Source: CAZAMB01 sp964486335
GTDB lineage: Bacteria; Planctomycetota; Phycisphaerae; UBA1845
DNA: 64,000 nucleotides
Assembly (NCBI GenBank): GCA_964486335.1
Contig: CAZAMB010000017.1
Span: 35,778 to 99,777 of the forward strand
Direction of reading: 5' to 3'
Shown here: piece after piece, positions 56,992-64,000 of the stretch
How the letters are laid out: the number at the start of each line of letters is the position of its first letter
Numbering within the stretch: the stretch's first letter is position 1
The notes under the pieces: generated by a model
Databases searched by the model: none
The model's input: only the letters and a program-made list of their open reading frames with translations
Told to the model about the DNA's origin: nothing
Program-made: the position numbers and the translations under genes

Positions 56992-58686
56992 TCAACATTG
57001 AGGAGACGGTTTTCGTTTCGTTCCGTTAGCCTCCGGATAGGGCGGCAAAGAGGTAAGTCTCGCGTCTTCGACGGGATTTCCTATCGTGAAATGGTAAAGG
57101 GATTGAAAGGCTCGCCCGGACAACCCGAATAGCTCGTGAACCGGATCGTCAAAAAAGCAGCCGATTCCAGTGCCTCGCACACCCGCTGCTTCGGCTTCCA
57201 GGTAGAGCACCTGGCCGATCACGCCGGTTTCCCAGAAGAGTCGCCGGTAGTACCACGCGCCGAAATCGCGCAGCGGCTTCTCAAACTCGGCGATCATCCC
57301 AAGCGAAAACGCGCCTTGACCGGCGATGCCCTGGCCACAGCTTACTTGAACGGCGAGGCTTCGGGCGTCGCCCCTTTCAAGCAGATACAACGGCAAGGAC
57401 TCCGGACATTGGCATGGTCTTTCCCAGGCAAACGATGGTGACATCGCCGATTGCAGAGCGTCAAAATGGTCGACTGCTCTCACAAAGAAGTACAATCCCG
57501 ATTCCAAGTCGTCGACTCGATGCACGAACAAGCCGAGGTGAACGCATGTCGGCGGGCCGAGCGAATTCCACGGTGGCCGATCGTGGCGCGGCAGCGTGCG
57601 ATCGAGCATCAGGTACAACTGATCGGCGGAAATAGAAGTTTGACCGTCAAAGGCCACCGCGCTCCGCCGTTGGCGGATCAGCCCGGTCGCGGGCGCGAGA
57701 CGATGAGAGGCCATTGGACGGGGCGCGGGGATTTCTACGATCGTCCTCTGGTCACTGAATTCCGATGCATGCCGGCACGCCCGCGCAACTTCATCGATGA
57801 CCTCCCAATGAACATGGCCGGCACTGAGGCGGTTTGCGCGACCGAACCAGCGGGCCGACCGTGACCAATCGATGAACCGCTCGGTCGGATGGGACTCACG
57901 AACATCAATAGTGCGATCAATCTCTCGCGCATGGCCAGTCGGATCGATGGCGATCAGGAGATCGGGGTGCTCGCACTCTGCGTCTCGGAATTCGGTCTCG
58001 CGATCGATGCCAAGGAGTGCAGAGATTACGTCGTCTGCTACATGCCAAAGCCATCGCGCCCGCCAGCCGAGCACCGCTGCGGAAAGCGAAACGGCTGCCA
58101 GTGCATGTCCTACGTCGTGCTGGCAATAGCGGTAGGCGCGCTCGCCGTATTTCCACGCTTCGCGCCAGTGGATAGATGTCAGCGCGATAAAGATCATCTC
58201 GGCCGACCCCAAATAGTCGCTTTTCAAACTTGCGGATGTCGTCCACTCCGCGCGGCGCTCCAGCGCATGCTCCTTTGGTGCGTAATGAAAAACGCCGCCT
58301 TGGCCCTCCGAGCCCGGAAGCGATCTGGTGACGAGGTATCCAACTGTTGGATGCAGATTGCCACTCGAAGGATTGACCCGCAGAGCCCAACGCGATCCCT
58401 GGAACTCCTTCCACGCGGAAAGACCGAGGGAAAGCTCGAACAGAGAGGCGATCGATTCGAGTGACACCAAAGCAGGCTCGACGGCGCCCGGAATGAATAG
58501 GTCATCAAAGTTTGGACCGACCCCACTGCGGCGGAACGGCAGCGAAATCAGCGGCGCGCCTTCAAACCGACGAAACGGATCGGGTTGGGTCGCCCAGTCA
58601 AGATATCCGCTCGAGCGGGCAAACCGACCGAAATGGTGCTTGGTGCGATCGTGATAGGCGGCGACGGTTTGCCAGGCTTCATTCAT
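56992..58686 (-). CDS. Tandem nitroreductase / SagB-type oxidase-like protein
   Basis: A 564-residue protein with two nitroreductase-like halves, like SagB/ThcOx-type flavoproteins. The first half has LRVNPSSGNLHPTVGYLV and YRYCQHDVGHALAAVSLSA; the second has IRQRRSAVAFDGQTSISADQL and LYLEAEAAGVRGTGIGCFFDDPVHELFGL. Both are typical FMN-binding stretches. SagB-type enzymes oxidise azoline rings in peptide biosynthesis, but no cyclodehydratase or precursor peptide gene is near, so the substrate is unknown. The start at 58686 overlaps the pterin dehydratase stop by 8 bp, linking the two genes. Confidence 0.87.
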   Translation of the reverse strand: MNEAWQTVAAYHDRTKHHFGRFARSSGYLDWATQPDPFRRFEGAPLISLPFRRSGVGPNFDDLFIPGAVEPALVSLESIASLFELSLGLSAWKEFQGSRWALRVNPSSGNLHPTVGYLVTRSLPGSEGQGGVFHYAPKEHALERRAEWTTSASLKSDYLGSAEMIFIALTSIHWREAWKYGERAYRYCQHDVGHALAAVSLSAAVLGWRARWLWHVADDVISALLGIDRETEFRDAECEHPDLLIAIDPTGHAREIDRTIDVRESHPTERFIDWSRSARWFGRANRLSAGHVHWEVIDEVARACRHASEFSDQRTIVEIPAPRPMASHRLAPATGLIRQRRSAVAFDGQTSISADQLYLMLDRTLPRHDRPPWNSLGPPTCVHLGLFVHRVDDLESGLYFFVRAVDHFDALQSAMSPSFAWERPCQCPESLPLYLLERGDARSLAVQVSCGQGIAGQGAFSLGMIAEFEKPLRDFGAWYYRRLFWETGVIGQVLYLEAEAAGVRGTGIGCFFDDPVHELFGLSGRAFQSLYHFTIGNPVEDARLTSLPPYPEANGTKRKPSPQC

Positions 58687-59014
58687 GCTTGAGGCATCGG
58701 TCTGCTTTGGCCGCGAAGACAAAATCACTCTCGGTCAAACCGTCGATTTTGTGTGTCCAGATGTCCAGGCGAACCTTGCCCCAAGCCAGGTAGACGTCAG
58801 GATGATGCCCCTGCTGTTCGGCCAACTCGCCGACGCGGTTGACGAAAGCCAGCGCCGAAACGAAATCCGGAAAAGAATAGGTCTTCGTCAGGTGGTGGTC
58901 TCGCTCGACCGTCCAACCCGAAAGCTGCTTGAGAAGGGGCGCAAACTGGCCGGGATTGAGCGGCGGGTGACCGCCGCGGCATGGCACGCATTCCTTGTTT
59001 GCCAATTCGGACAT
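58679..59014 (-). CDS. Pterin-4a-carbinolamine dehydratase
   Basis: A 111-residue dehydratase that recycles 4a-hydroxy-tetrahydropterin. The active-site pattern is clear: GHHPD at residues 69-73, then THKIDGLTESDF, with His70, His71 and His88 as the catalytic histidines. AAGGA precedes the ATG. Bacterial copies commonly partner phenylalanine hydroxylase or act in pterin or molybdopterin metabolism; neither is nearby. It overlaps the tandem nitroreductase gene. Confidence 0.93.
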   Translation of the reverse strand: MSELANKECVPCRGGHPPLNPGQFAPLLKQLSGWTVERDHHLTKTYSFPDFVSALAFVNRVGELAEQQGHHPDVYLAWGKVRLDIWTHKIDGLTESDFVFAAKADRCLKHE

Positions 59015-59183
59015 TGGGTTTTCCTTTCGCTTGCTTACGAGATCGCATCCAGGCCGAGTTGGTAAGTGCCCGCAACGATCCTCTTTTCTATTCTACTGAA
59101 TATAATCATCTGGCAAGATTGTCATCCGCATTGGCATCCGCGTAAACGGATTTTTCTTGGTGACGCTCGACTGATTCGATAGC

Positions 59184-60551
59184 ATGTACCCGATGCTGCA
59201 TTTTGGCGACATCATAGCCTCTTCCACGATTTGTTTCAGAGCCCAAGTTGCTACACGCCTTGCTGTCGCGGCGGGCGGTTTTTTACTGTTATTACCGGTC
59301 GTCCGTGCCGAGTGCCTGGGAATCCAGCTTCTGGCGTGGGACGCAGCTGAGGGTCAGGCCTTGGGAGCGGGAGCGGCAGCCGGAAACGGATTCATTGCGT
59401 TCGGTGCGGTCGGCGATTCCGGGAACGGGGCCTCCGCTGGGGCAGTTTACGTTTTTCGCCGAACAGGGGCGTCATGGGTCGCCGAGCAGAAAATCACAGC
59501 GCCAGATGGTGAAGCGGGCGACCTTTTCGGAGAGGCATTGGCCGTGGATGATGACACGCTGTTGGTCGGCGCGACGGGTGATGATGATCGCGGTGATAAC
59601 GCCGGCGCGGTATACGTCTTTCGTCGTTTGAACGAATCGTGGTCGGCAGAAATCAAGCTGGTAGCCTTGGATGGTGCGCCCGGCGACCGGTTCGGACATT
59701 CCGTCGGGGTTGGCGGCGACGTAGCGGTCGTCAGCGCAATCAATGACGACGAAGGAGCGACGGACTCAGGTGCGGCGTTCATCTTTATGCGAAGCGGTTC
59801 ATCTTGGTCGCAAACGAACAAACTCACTTCGACAACACCATCGACGTCGGCACGGTACGGGCATGTCGTGGCCGTCAGCGGCAATACCGTTGCCGTCAGC
59901 GCTAATACCGCCGCACAGGTTTACTTGTATGAGCGACAATCCTCAAACTGGCCACAAGTTGACATGCTTTCTGCCATCAACGACCCCAATGGAGAATCAG
60001 GCTTCGGAACCGGCATGGCACTCGATGGCGACGATCTGGCGGTTTCCGCGATCCACGAAAACACGCATCGTGGGAACGTCTACGTTTTCAAACGCACAGC
60101 AGGAATCTGGTCGTTCCAGACCAAGTTCAGTTCAATTGGCGGCCAGTCGCTCGACCATTTCGGGTGGTCGGTGGCGCTTATGCGCGATCATTTGGTCGTA
60201 GGTGCCGATTTTCGGCAGCGCGTTTATGTGTTCACAAGATTGGCGGGGACCTGGAGGCAGGAGTCATTCATGAACGCCGACCCGCCCCTGGGCAACGATG
60301 GTTTCGGATCATTGGTAGCGATCGGGTCGGGATTCATATTGGCCGGAGCGCCGCAGGCGTCGGCAATGCTTGATGGCGCGGGCATTGGCCATGTGTATTC
60401 CGTTTCCTCGTGCGCGACCGTTGTTCCAACTGTATCGGAAGCAGGCGTGGTCATTCTGTTTGCTTCGTTGATACTCGTTGGCGCGCGCGTGGTGGCGCAT
60501 CGCGCTCGTTGCAACCAACTCAACCAGCAGCAATCTGCTTTCCTGCATTAA
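59184..60551 (+). CDS. Exported FG-GAP-like beta-propeller protein with CTERM-like tail
   Basis: A 455-residue exported protein. A signal peptide (about residues 18-42, RLAVAAGGFLLLLPVVRAEC) precedes seven FG-GAP-type repeats, such as GDLFGEALAVDDDTLLVGA, GDRFGHSVGVGGDVAVVSA and DHFGWSVALMRDHLVVGA, which form a beta-propeller. The end has VPTVSEAGVVILFASLILVG, then basic residues. This is the layout of IPTL/PEP-CTERM sorting tails: short motif, membrane helix, Arg-rich end. It suggests sorting by an exosortase-like system, though the motif differs from the IPTLSEWG form. Ligand unknown. Confidence 0.8.
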   Translation: MYPMLHFGDIIASSTICFRAQVATRLAVAAGGFLLLLPVVRAECLGIQLLAWDAAEGQALGAGAAAGNGFIAFGAVGDSGNGASAGAVYVFRRTGASWVAEQKITAPDGEAGDLFGEALAVDDDTLLVGATGDDDRGDNAGAVYVFRRLNESWSAEIKLVALDGAPGDRFGHSVGVGGDVAVVSAINDDEGATDSGAAFIFMRSGSSWSQTNKLTSTTPSTSARYGHVVAVSGNTVAVSANTAAQVYLYERQSSNWPQVDMLSAINDPNGESGFGTGMALDGDDLAVSAIHENTHRGNVYVFKRTAGIWSFQTKFSSIGGQSLDHFGWSVALMRDHLVVGADFRQRVYVFTRLAGTWRQESFMNADPPLGNDGFGSLVAIGSGFILAGAPQASAMLDGAGIGHVYSVSSCATVVPTVSEAGVVILFASLILVGARVVAHRARCNQLNQQQSAFLH

Positions 60552-60571
60552 CTCTTTGTTCAAGGAGTGTC

Positions 60572-61249
60572 ATGGCGACAAACAGGCAAGACAACTCCAC
60601 CGGTGTCACCCATCGAAGCACCGTCCATCGCATTCCAGCGCGCGGAGTGTACGACCGTGCGGCTATCGGTGCGATACTCGACGAGGCGTTGGTCTGTCAC
60701 GTCGGATTCGTTGACGACGGCCAACCGTTTGTCATTCCAATGCTTCATGTGCGGATCGACGATCGACTCTACATGCACGGCTCGGTCGCGAGCAGGGCGT
60801 TTCGGCGATTGGCCGAGGGCGTGCCGGCGTGCGTGACCGTGACGCTGCTCGATGGACTTGTGATGGCGCGCTCGGCGTTTCATCATTCGCTTAACTATCG
60901 CTCCGTCGTGATCCTCGGTTCCGCCACTGAAGTAAGCGATTCCGCCGAGAAGACGCGAGTGCTGGGCCGACTCGTCGAGCACGTCGCGAGAGGCCGATGG
61001 GATGACGCTCGGCAGCCGACCGAAAAGGAACTGAACGCGACGGCGGTCGTCGGTTTTTCGCTGGATGAGTGCTCCGCAAAGGTTCGAACCGGTCCGCCGA
61101 AAGATGATGAAGAGGATTACGATCTACCGGTTTGGGCGGGTGTCATTCCGCTTGTCTTACAGGCCGGCGCGCCGCAACCCGATCCGCGCCTGACACCGGG
61201 TCTGGAACTGCCCGACTACCTTCGCGACTATTGCAGGCCGATGCGCTGA
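60572..61249 (+). CDS. Pyridoxamine 5'-phosphate oxidase-like (NimA-type) flavoprotein
   Basis: A 225-residue FMN split-barrel protein of the PNPOx-like superfamily, closest to the nitroimidazole-resistance (NimA)-type subgroup. Visible motifs are ARGVYDRAAIGAILDEAL at the N-terminus, HVGFVDDGQPFVIPM, LYMHGSVASRAFRRLAEG, and MARSAFHHSLNYRSVVILG. The ATG at 60572 has AAGGAG seven bases upstream. No vitamin B6 gene is adjacent. It converges on the cupin gene. Confidence 0.87.
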   Translation: MATNRQDNSTGVTHRSTVHRIPARGVYDRAAIGAILDEALVCHVGFVDDGQPFVIPMLHVRIDDRLYMHGSVASRAFRRLAEGVPACVTVTLLDGLVMARSAFHHSLNYRSVVILGSATEVSDSAEKTRVLGRLVEHVARGRWDDARQPTEKELNATAVVGFSLDECSAKVRTGPPKDDEEDYDLPVWAGVIPLVLQAGAPQPDPRLTPGLELPDYLRDYCRPMR

Positions 61250-61260
61250 GGCGCATTTCG
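61241..61260. terminator. Short hairpin at convergent gene ends
   Basis: atgcgctgaggcgcat makes a 6-bp perfect stem with a TGAG loop, overlapping the stop of the flavoprotein gene and followed by ttt. It could end transcription of the convergent pair, but the stem is short and the T-run weak. Confidence 0.3.
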
Positions 61261-61266
61261 CCGTTT

Positions 61267-61629
61267 CTACAATCGTTCTAGTTGTTCTACGGTTCGATCA
61301 TTGCGAATATTTCCGGTATTGAGCGTTGTTTTGGGTTCGATCAGCATTACGTGAGTTTCTTCGTCGGCCACGGGCAGGTGATCGACCCCGCGCGGTACTA
61401 TGATGAATTCGCCTTCGTTCGCCATGACTTCGCGATCACGAAATCGCATGGTGAGGCGGCCGCGAACGACGAGAAACAATTCGTCCTCGTTTTCATGATG
61501 ATGCCAGACGAATTCGCCCTTGAGCTTTGCGAGCTTCACGTAGGAATCGTTGAGTTCGCCGGCGATCTTCGGACACCAGTGATTTTGAAACCGTGCGAAC
61601 GCCTCCGACAAACTGACTTTGTCGATCAT
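61267..61629 (-). CDS. Small cupin-domain protein
   Basis: A 120-residue single-cupin protein. Motif 1 is visible as VWHHHENEDELFLVVRGRL, with three consecutive histidines and a glutamate as likely metal ligands; motif 2 includes GEFIIVPRGVDHLPVA. Such proteins bind a metal and a small ligand and may act as isomerases or sensors; substrate unknown. The ATG at 61629 is preferred and overlaps the acyltransferase stop by 4 bp, so translation is coupled. Confidence 0.85.
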   Translation of the reverse strand: MIDKVSLSEAFARFQNHWCPKIAGELNDSYVKLAKLKGEFVWHHHENEDELFLVVRGRLTMRFRDREVMANEGEFIIVPRGVDHLPVADEETHVMLIEPKTTLNTGNIRNDRTVEQLERL

Positions 61630-62570
61630 CTCACATCCACCTCCACCGTTGCGTTCTTGTGTCGCGCGATCGTTCGCGGCTGCGACTTCCATCGTCGATG
61701 AATCCAAAGGTATTGCTCGGGCGCTTCGCGAACGAAGGCCTCAATCGCTGAAGTGTACTCCTGTGTAATCCAGCAAAGCGGGTCGGCCTGCCGCTCCCAT
61801 TCCTCAGGCCGGATGATCCGCTTCACGCCGACTTCGTACCGCGCTACGTTGCCCTGTCTGCGCGCGTAGCCGACAATGATTGGCACGCCGGCGGACATGG
61901 CGAGCAATCCGATCGATTTGTAGGTCGAGGCCGGTCGCCCGAAAAAGTCAACAAACATCCCCTTGCGACCCGCGTCCTGATCTCCAATAAACCCAACCAG
62001 CGCCCCATGGTGCAGGCTATCTTCCGCCTCCGCGGCCGCGCCCTTCTTGTCGAGCAATGTCAGGCCGTGCGTCTTGCGACTCGCCACAATGAATCGATTG
62101 AGATAGGCGTTGTCGAGCGGTCGCATGACGGCGGCGGTGTCGAAGCCCAGTGCCGCGAGCAAGTGGCCGATGATCTCGAATGAGCCGTAGTGCCCCGTGA
62201 CCAGCACCGCTCCCCGCCCGTCGACAAACACGCGAAGCGCTTCATCGAATTCGACAACCGTGATGTAGCGGCTCCAGGTGAAGGCGTTGATGAGTCGCGG
62301 AAGGCAGATCGCCTCGACCGCGAACATGGCGACGCTTTCGAGGCAGCGATCAGCCAGCCGTTCGATTCGAGCGGTTGATTCCTGCGGGCCCAGCGATTGC
62401 CGAAGGTGGTCGACGGCCCGCCGGCGATGTCGCGGCATGATATACACCCAGATTCGCGCGATGAGTCTCGCTGTCCGCAGGTTCCAGTCGATCGGAAAAA
62501 CCTGCATGACGGCGAAGACCACGCGGACGGCAAGGTAAACAAGCCAGGCGATCGGCCCCGAGCCCTTCAT
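61626..62570 (-). CDS. LpxL-type lauroyl/myristoyl acyltransferase
   Basis: A 314-residue inner-membrane acyltransferase of the LpxL/HtrB family, which adds secondary acyl chains to lipid A. One N-terminal membrane helix (about 8-26) precedes the catalytic HX4E motif (His127-Tyr-Gly-Ser-Phe-Glu132). The conserved YLWIHRRWK ends the catalytic domain. The start at 62570 matches the family; the longer frame to 62741 was rejected. Its presence suggests a lipid A-containing outer membrane. It is divergent from queA and overlaps the cupin gene by 4 bp. Confidence 0.9.
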   Translation of the reverse strand: MKGSGPIAWLVYLAVRVVFAVMQVFPIDWNLRTARLIARIWVYIMPRHRRRAVDHLRQSLGPQESTARIERLADRCLESVAMFAVEAICLPRLINAFTWSRYITVVEFDEALRVFVDGRGAVLVTGHYGSFEIIGHLLAALGFDTAAVMRPLDNAYLNRFIVASRKTHGLTLLDKKGAAAEAEDSLHHGALVGFIGDQDAGRKGMFVDFFGRPASTYKSIGLLAMSAGVPIIVGYARRQGNVARYEVGVKRIIRPEEWERQADPLCWITQEYTSAIEAFVREAPEQYLWIHRRWKSQPRTIARHKNATVEVDVR

Positions 62571-62651
62571 GCAATCATCGTATCGAACCCGATGGACCGA
62601 CGCGACCGACCGCACTTGACCGATGCTTGCGGCGCGAGGATACCTCGGTCC

Positions 62652-63749
62652 ATGGAGCCGCTTCAGGATGCAGTGGATTCGGGCGCCGCGTTCGACGTGC
62701 AGACGCTCGATTACGGGCTGCCGCGCGAGCTGATCGCTCAATCGCCGGCGCCGCAGCGCGCTATGGCTCGCCTGCTGGTTGTCGATCGCAATACGGACTC
62801 ACTGCAAGACCAAACGATTCAGTCGCTTCCCGCGTTGCTTCAGCCCAACGACCTGCTCGTATTGAATGACACACGTGTCTTGCCCGCCCGGTTTCAGGCT
62901 CGCCGGGCGACAGGCGGCCTCGTGCCCGGACTCTTCCTAGAGGAATCCAGGGCTTGCGTATGGCGCGTGATGCTGGAGGGGTCAAAGAGGCTTCGAGTCG
63001 GAGAATTGCTGTCATTCGCCCAGGGCTCATCGTCGCCGCTCACCGCGACGCTGATTGAATCACTCGGCGAAGGACAATGGCATTTGCGGTTAAGCACCGG
63101 CGGATCAGCTGTCGAACTGTTGGAGCAAGTCGGACGGACACCGCTGCCTCCCTACATCCATCGAGATCTCGATGCCGCGCTCGATGACAGCGACCGGACC
63201 CGCTATCAAACCGTGTACGCTCGCGCCCCTGGCTCGGTGGCGGCTCCGACAGCCGGACTGCACTTCACCGAGGAACTGCTGAACCGCATTCGGACGCGCG
63301 GCGTTGACATCGCGTTCGTCACGCTTCACGTCGGTCTTGGGACCTTTAAACCGCTGGCCGTCGATTGCCTCACCGATCACGTCATGCACAAAGAACCATT
63401 TGAGCTGTCCGAAGAAACCGCATCAGCGATCAACCGCTGTCGCGCTCTCGGCGGACGCGTTGTGGCCGTGGGCACGACAACCGTGCGCGTTCTCGAAACC
63501 GCCGCACGAATCGCGGTCGCCCCGGATGCGATTGCGCCCGGGCACGGATCGACCGGAATCTTCATTTACCCGCCGTTCAAGTTTCGCGTGGTCGATGCCC
63601 TTCTGACAAACTTTCATCTTCCGCGCAGCACGCTGCTCGCCCTCGTGATGGCCTTCGCCGGCGTGGATCGCGTGCGCCGCGCCTACGCCTATGCCGTCGC
63701 GCAGAAATACCGCTTTTACAGTTTCGGTGATGCGATGCTGATTGTGTGA
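62652..63749 (+). CDS. queA: S-adenosylmethionine:tRNA ribosyltransferase-isomerase
   Basis: QueA transfers and isomerises the ribose of SAM to preQ1-modified tRNA, giving epoxyqueuosine. The 365-residue length is typical. Family motifs include YGLPRELIAQSPAPQRAMARL, LLVLNDTRVLPARF, TPLPPYI, RYQTVYA, GSVAAPTAGLHFTEELL, HVGLGTFKPL, and FIYPPFKFRVVDALLTNFHLPRSTLL. The start at 62652 is the family-like methionine. It is monocistronic here, and the queuosine-precursor transporter of this window is 18 kb away. Confidence 0.96.
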   Translation: MEPLQDAVDSGAAFDVQTLDYGLPRELIAQSPAPQRAMARLLVVDRNTDSLQDQTIQSLPALLQPNDLLVLNDTRVLPARFQARRATGGLVPGLFLEESRACVWRVMLEGSKRLRVGELLSFAQGSSSPLTATLIESLGEGQWHLRLSTGGSAVELLEQVGRTPLPPYIHRDLDAALDDSDRTRYQTVYARAPGSVAAPTAGLHFTEELLNRIRTRGVDIAFVTLHVGLGTFKPLAVDCLTDHVMHKEPFELSEETASAINRCRALGGRVVAVGTTTVRVLETAARIAVAPDAIAPGHGSTGIFIYPPFKFRVVDALLTNFHLPRSTLLALVMAFAGVDRVRRAYAYAVAQKYRFYSFGDAMLIV

Positions 63750-63944
63750 ATACAGTTCAAGGCGGATCAATTCCAAATGGCCGTGGATCGCGAGACGGCA
63801 CAAAACAGCTCAACGCGGTTCGCGGCGGTGCAATCAATCATCGCAACGACGATGATTCGCAACCCTTGAAAAAGACAGGTACTTACGGTGCTTCGACGGG
63901 CATGAACGCGAACGGCGGCGCACTCCGCGCCACAGCGAAAAACA

Positions 63945-64000
63945 TACCCCCAAGGGGATTCGAACCCCTGTCGCCGGCATGAAAAGCCGGTGTCCTAGGC
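63945..64000 (-). tRNA. tRNA-Glu (TTC), partial
   Basis: The 3' part of a tRNA is read on the minus strand and is cut by the window edge. The T-arm AGGGG-TTCGAAT-CCCCT (63953-63969), the acceptor 3' strand TGGGGGT with discriminator A, and the anticodon stem-loop CCGGC-TTTTCAT-GCCGG are visible. The anticodon at 63983-63981 is TTC, for Glu. CCA is not encoded. Confidence 0.92.

Overview
The window looks like chromosomal DNA of a Planctomycetota bacterium, most likely near Phycisphaerae. This is inferred from protein style, not from a marker gene. The DNA is GC-rich. Several secreted proteins carry dockerin-like Asp/Asn/Gly calcium loops, DCNGND-type motifs or HAF repeats. Small zinc ribbons of the CRRCGYDL type recur, and a GlgE/TreS-maltokinase alpha-glucan operon is present. 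No phage, integrase, transposase or CRISPR array was seen. The left end cuts a membrane methyltransferase and the right end cuts a tRNA-Glu(TTC).

Layout: 1-6.0 kb holds metabolic singletons (HAD phosphatase, a 28-residue membrane peptide, 3-hydroxyanthranilate dioxygenase, PdxJ) and two exported proteins. 6.1-11.2 kb is a minus-strand cluster: a four-helix membrane protein, a Ser/Thr kinase with two zinc ribbons, a membrane zinc-ribbon protein, and three proteins that look like ESCRT-III (Snf7-type). One of the three has a winged helix in front of the core, as in CHMP7. 11.5-19.1 kb carries secreted dockerin proteins, a diguanylate cyclase, a membrane-anchored helical-repeat protein and an octaheme cytochrome c. 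19.9-34.3 kb is a tight six-gene operon: glgE, treS-mak, glgB, treZ, a GH57 protein and treY. Together these link trehalose, maltose-1-phosphate and branched alpha-glucan in both directions.

34.4-39.0 kb has a SulP transporter and an ABC ATPase with its HlyD-type adaptor but no permease. 39.6-42.6 kb encodes a two-subunit 2-oxoacid:ferredoxin oxidoreductase. 42.6-44.6 kb has a YqaA/VTT membrane protein and a queuosine-precursor transporter. 44.7-56.9 kb is a minus-strand MoxR/DUF58/von Willebrand A supercluster with an M16 peptidase, an NHL lipoprotein and a coiled-coil membrane protein. The coiled-coil gene is interrupted by an in-frame TGA exactly at a cysteine position of a CxxCxGxG motif, and a SECIS-like hairpin follows, so it is a candidate selenoprotein. 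57-64 kb holds a tandem nitroreductase, pterin carbinolamine dehydratase, a beta-propeller protein with a CTERM-like tail, an FMN split-barrel protein, a cupin, an LpxL-type acyltransferase, QueA and the partial tRNA.

Intergenic DNA carries at least three repeat families: a ~112-bp element with terminal inverted repeats (three copies), short REP-like palindromes built on the core gcgaactgaagttcgc, and a 22-bp tandem repeat. The two most notable signals are the ESCRT-III-like kinase cluster and the candidate selenoprotein.
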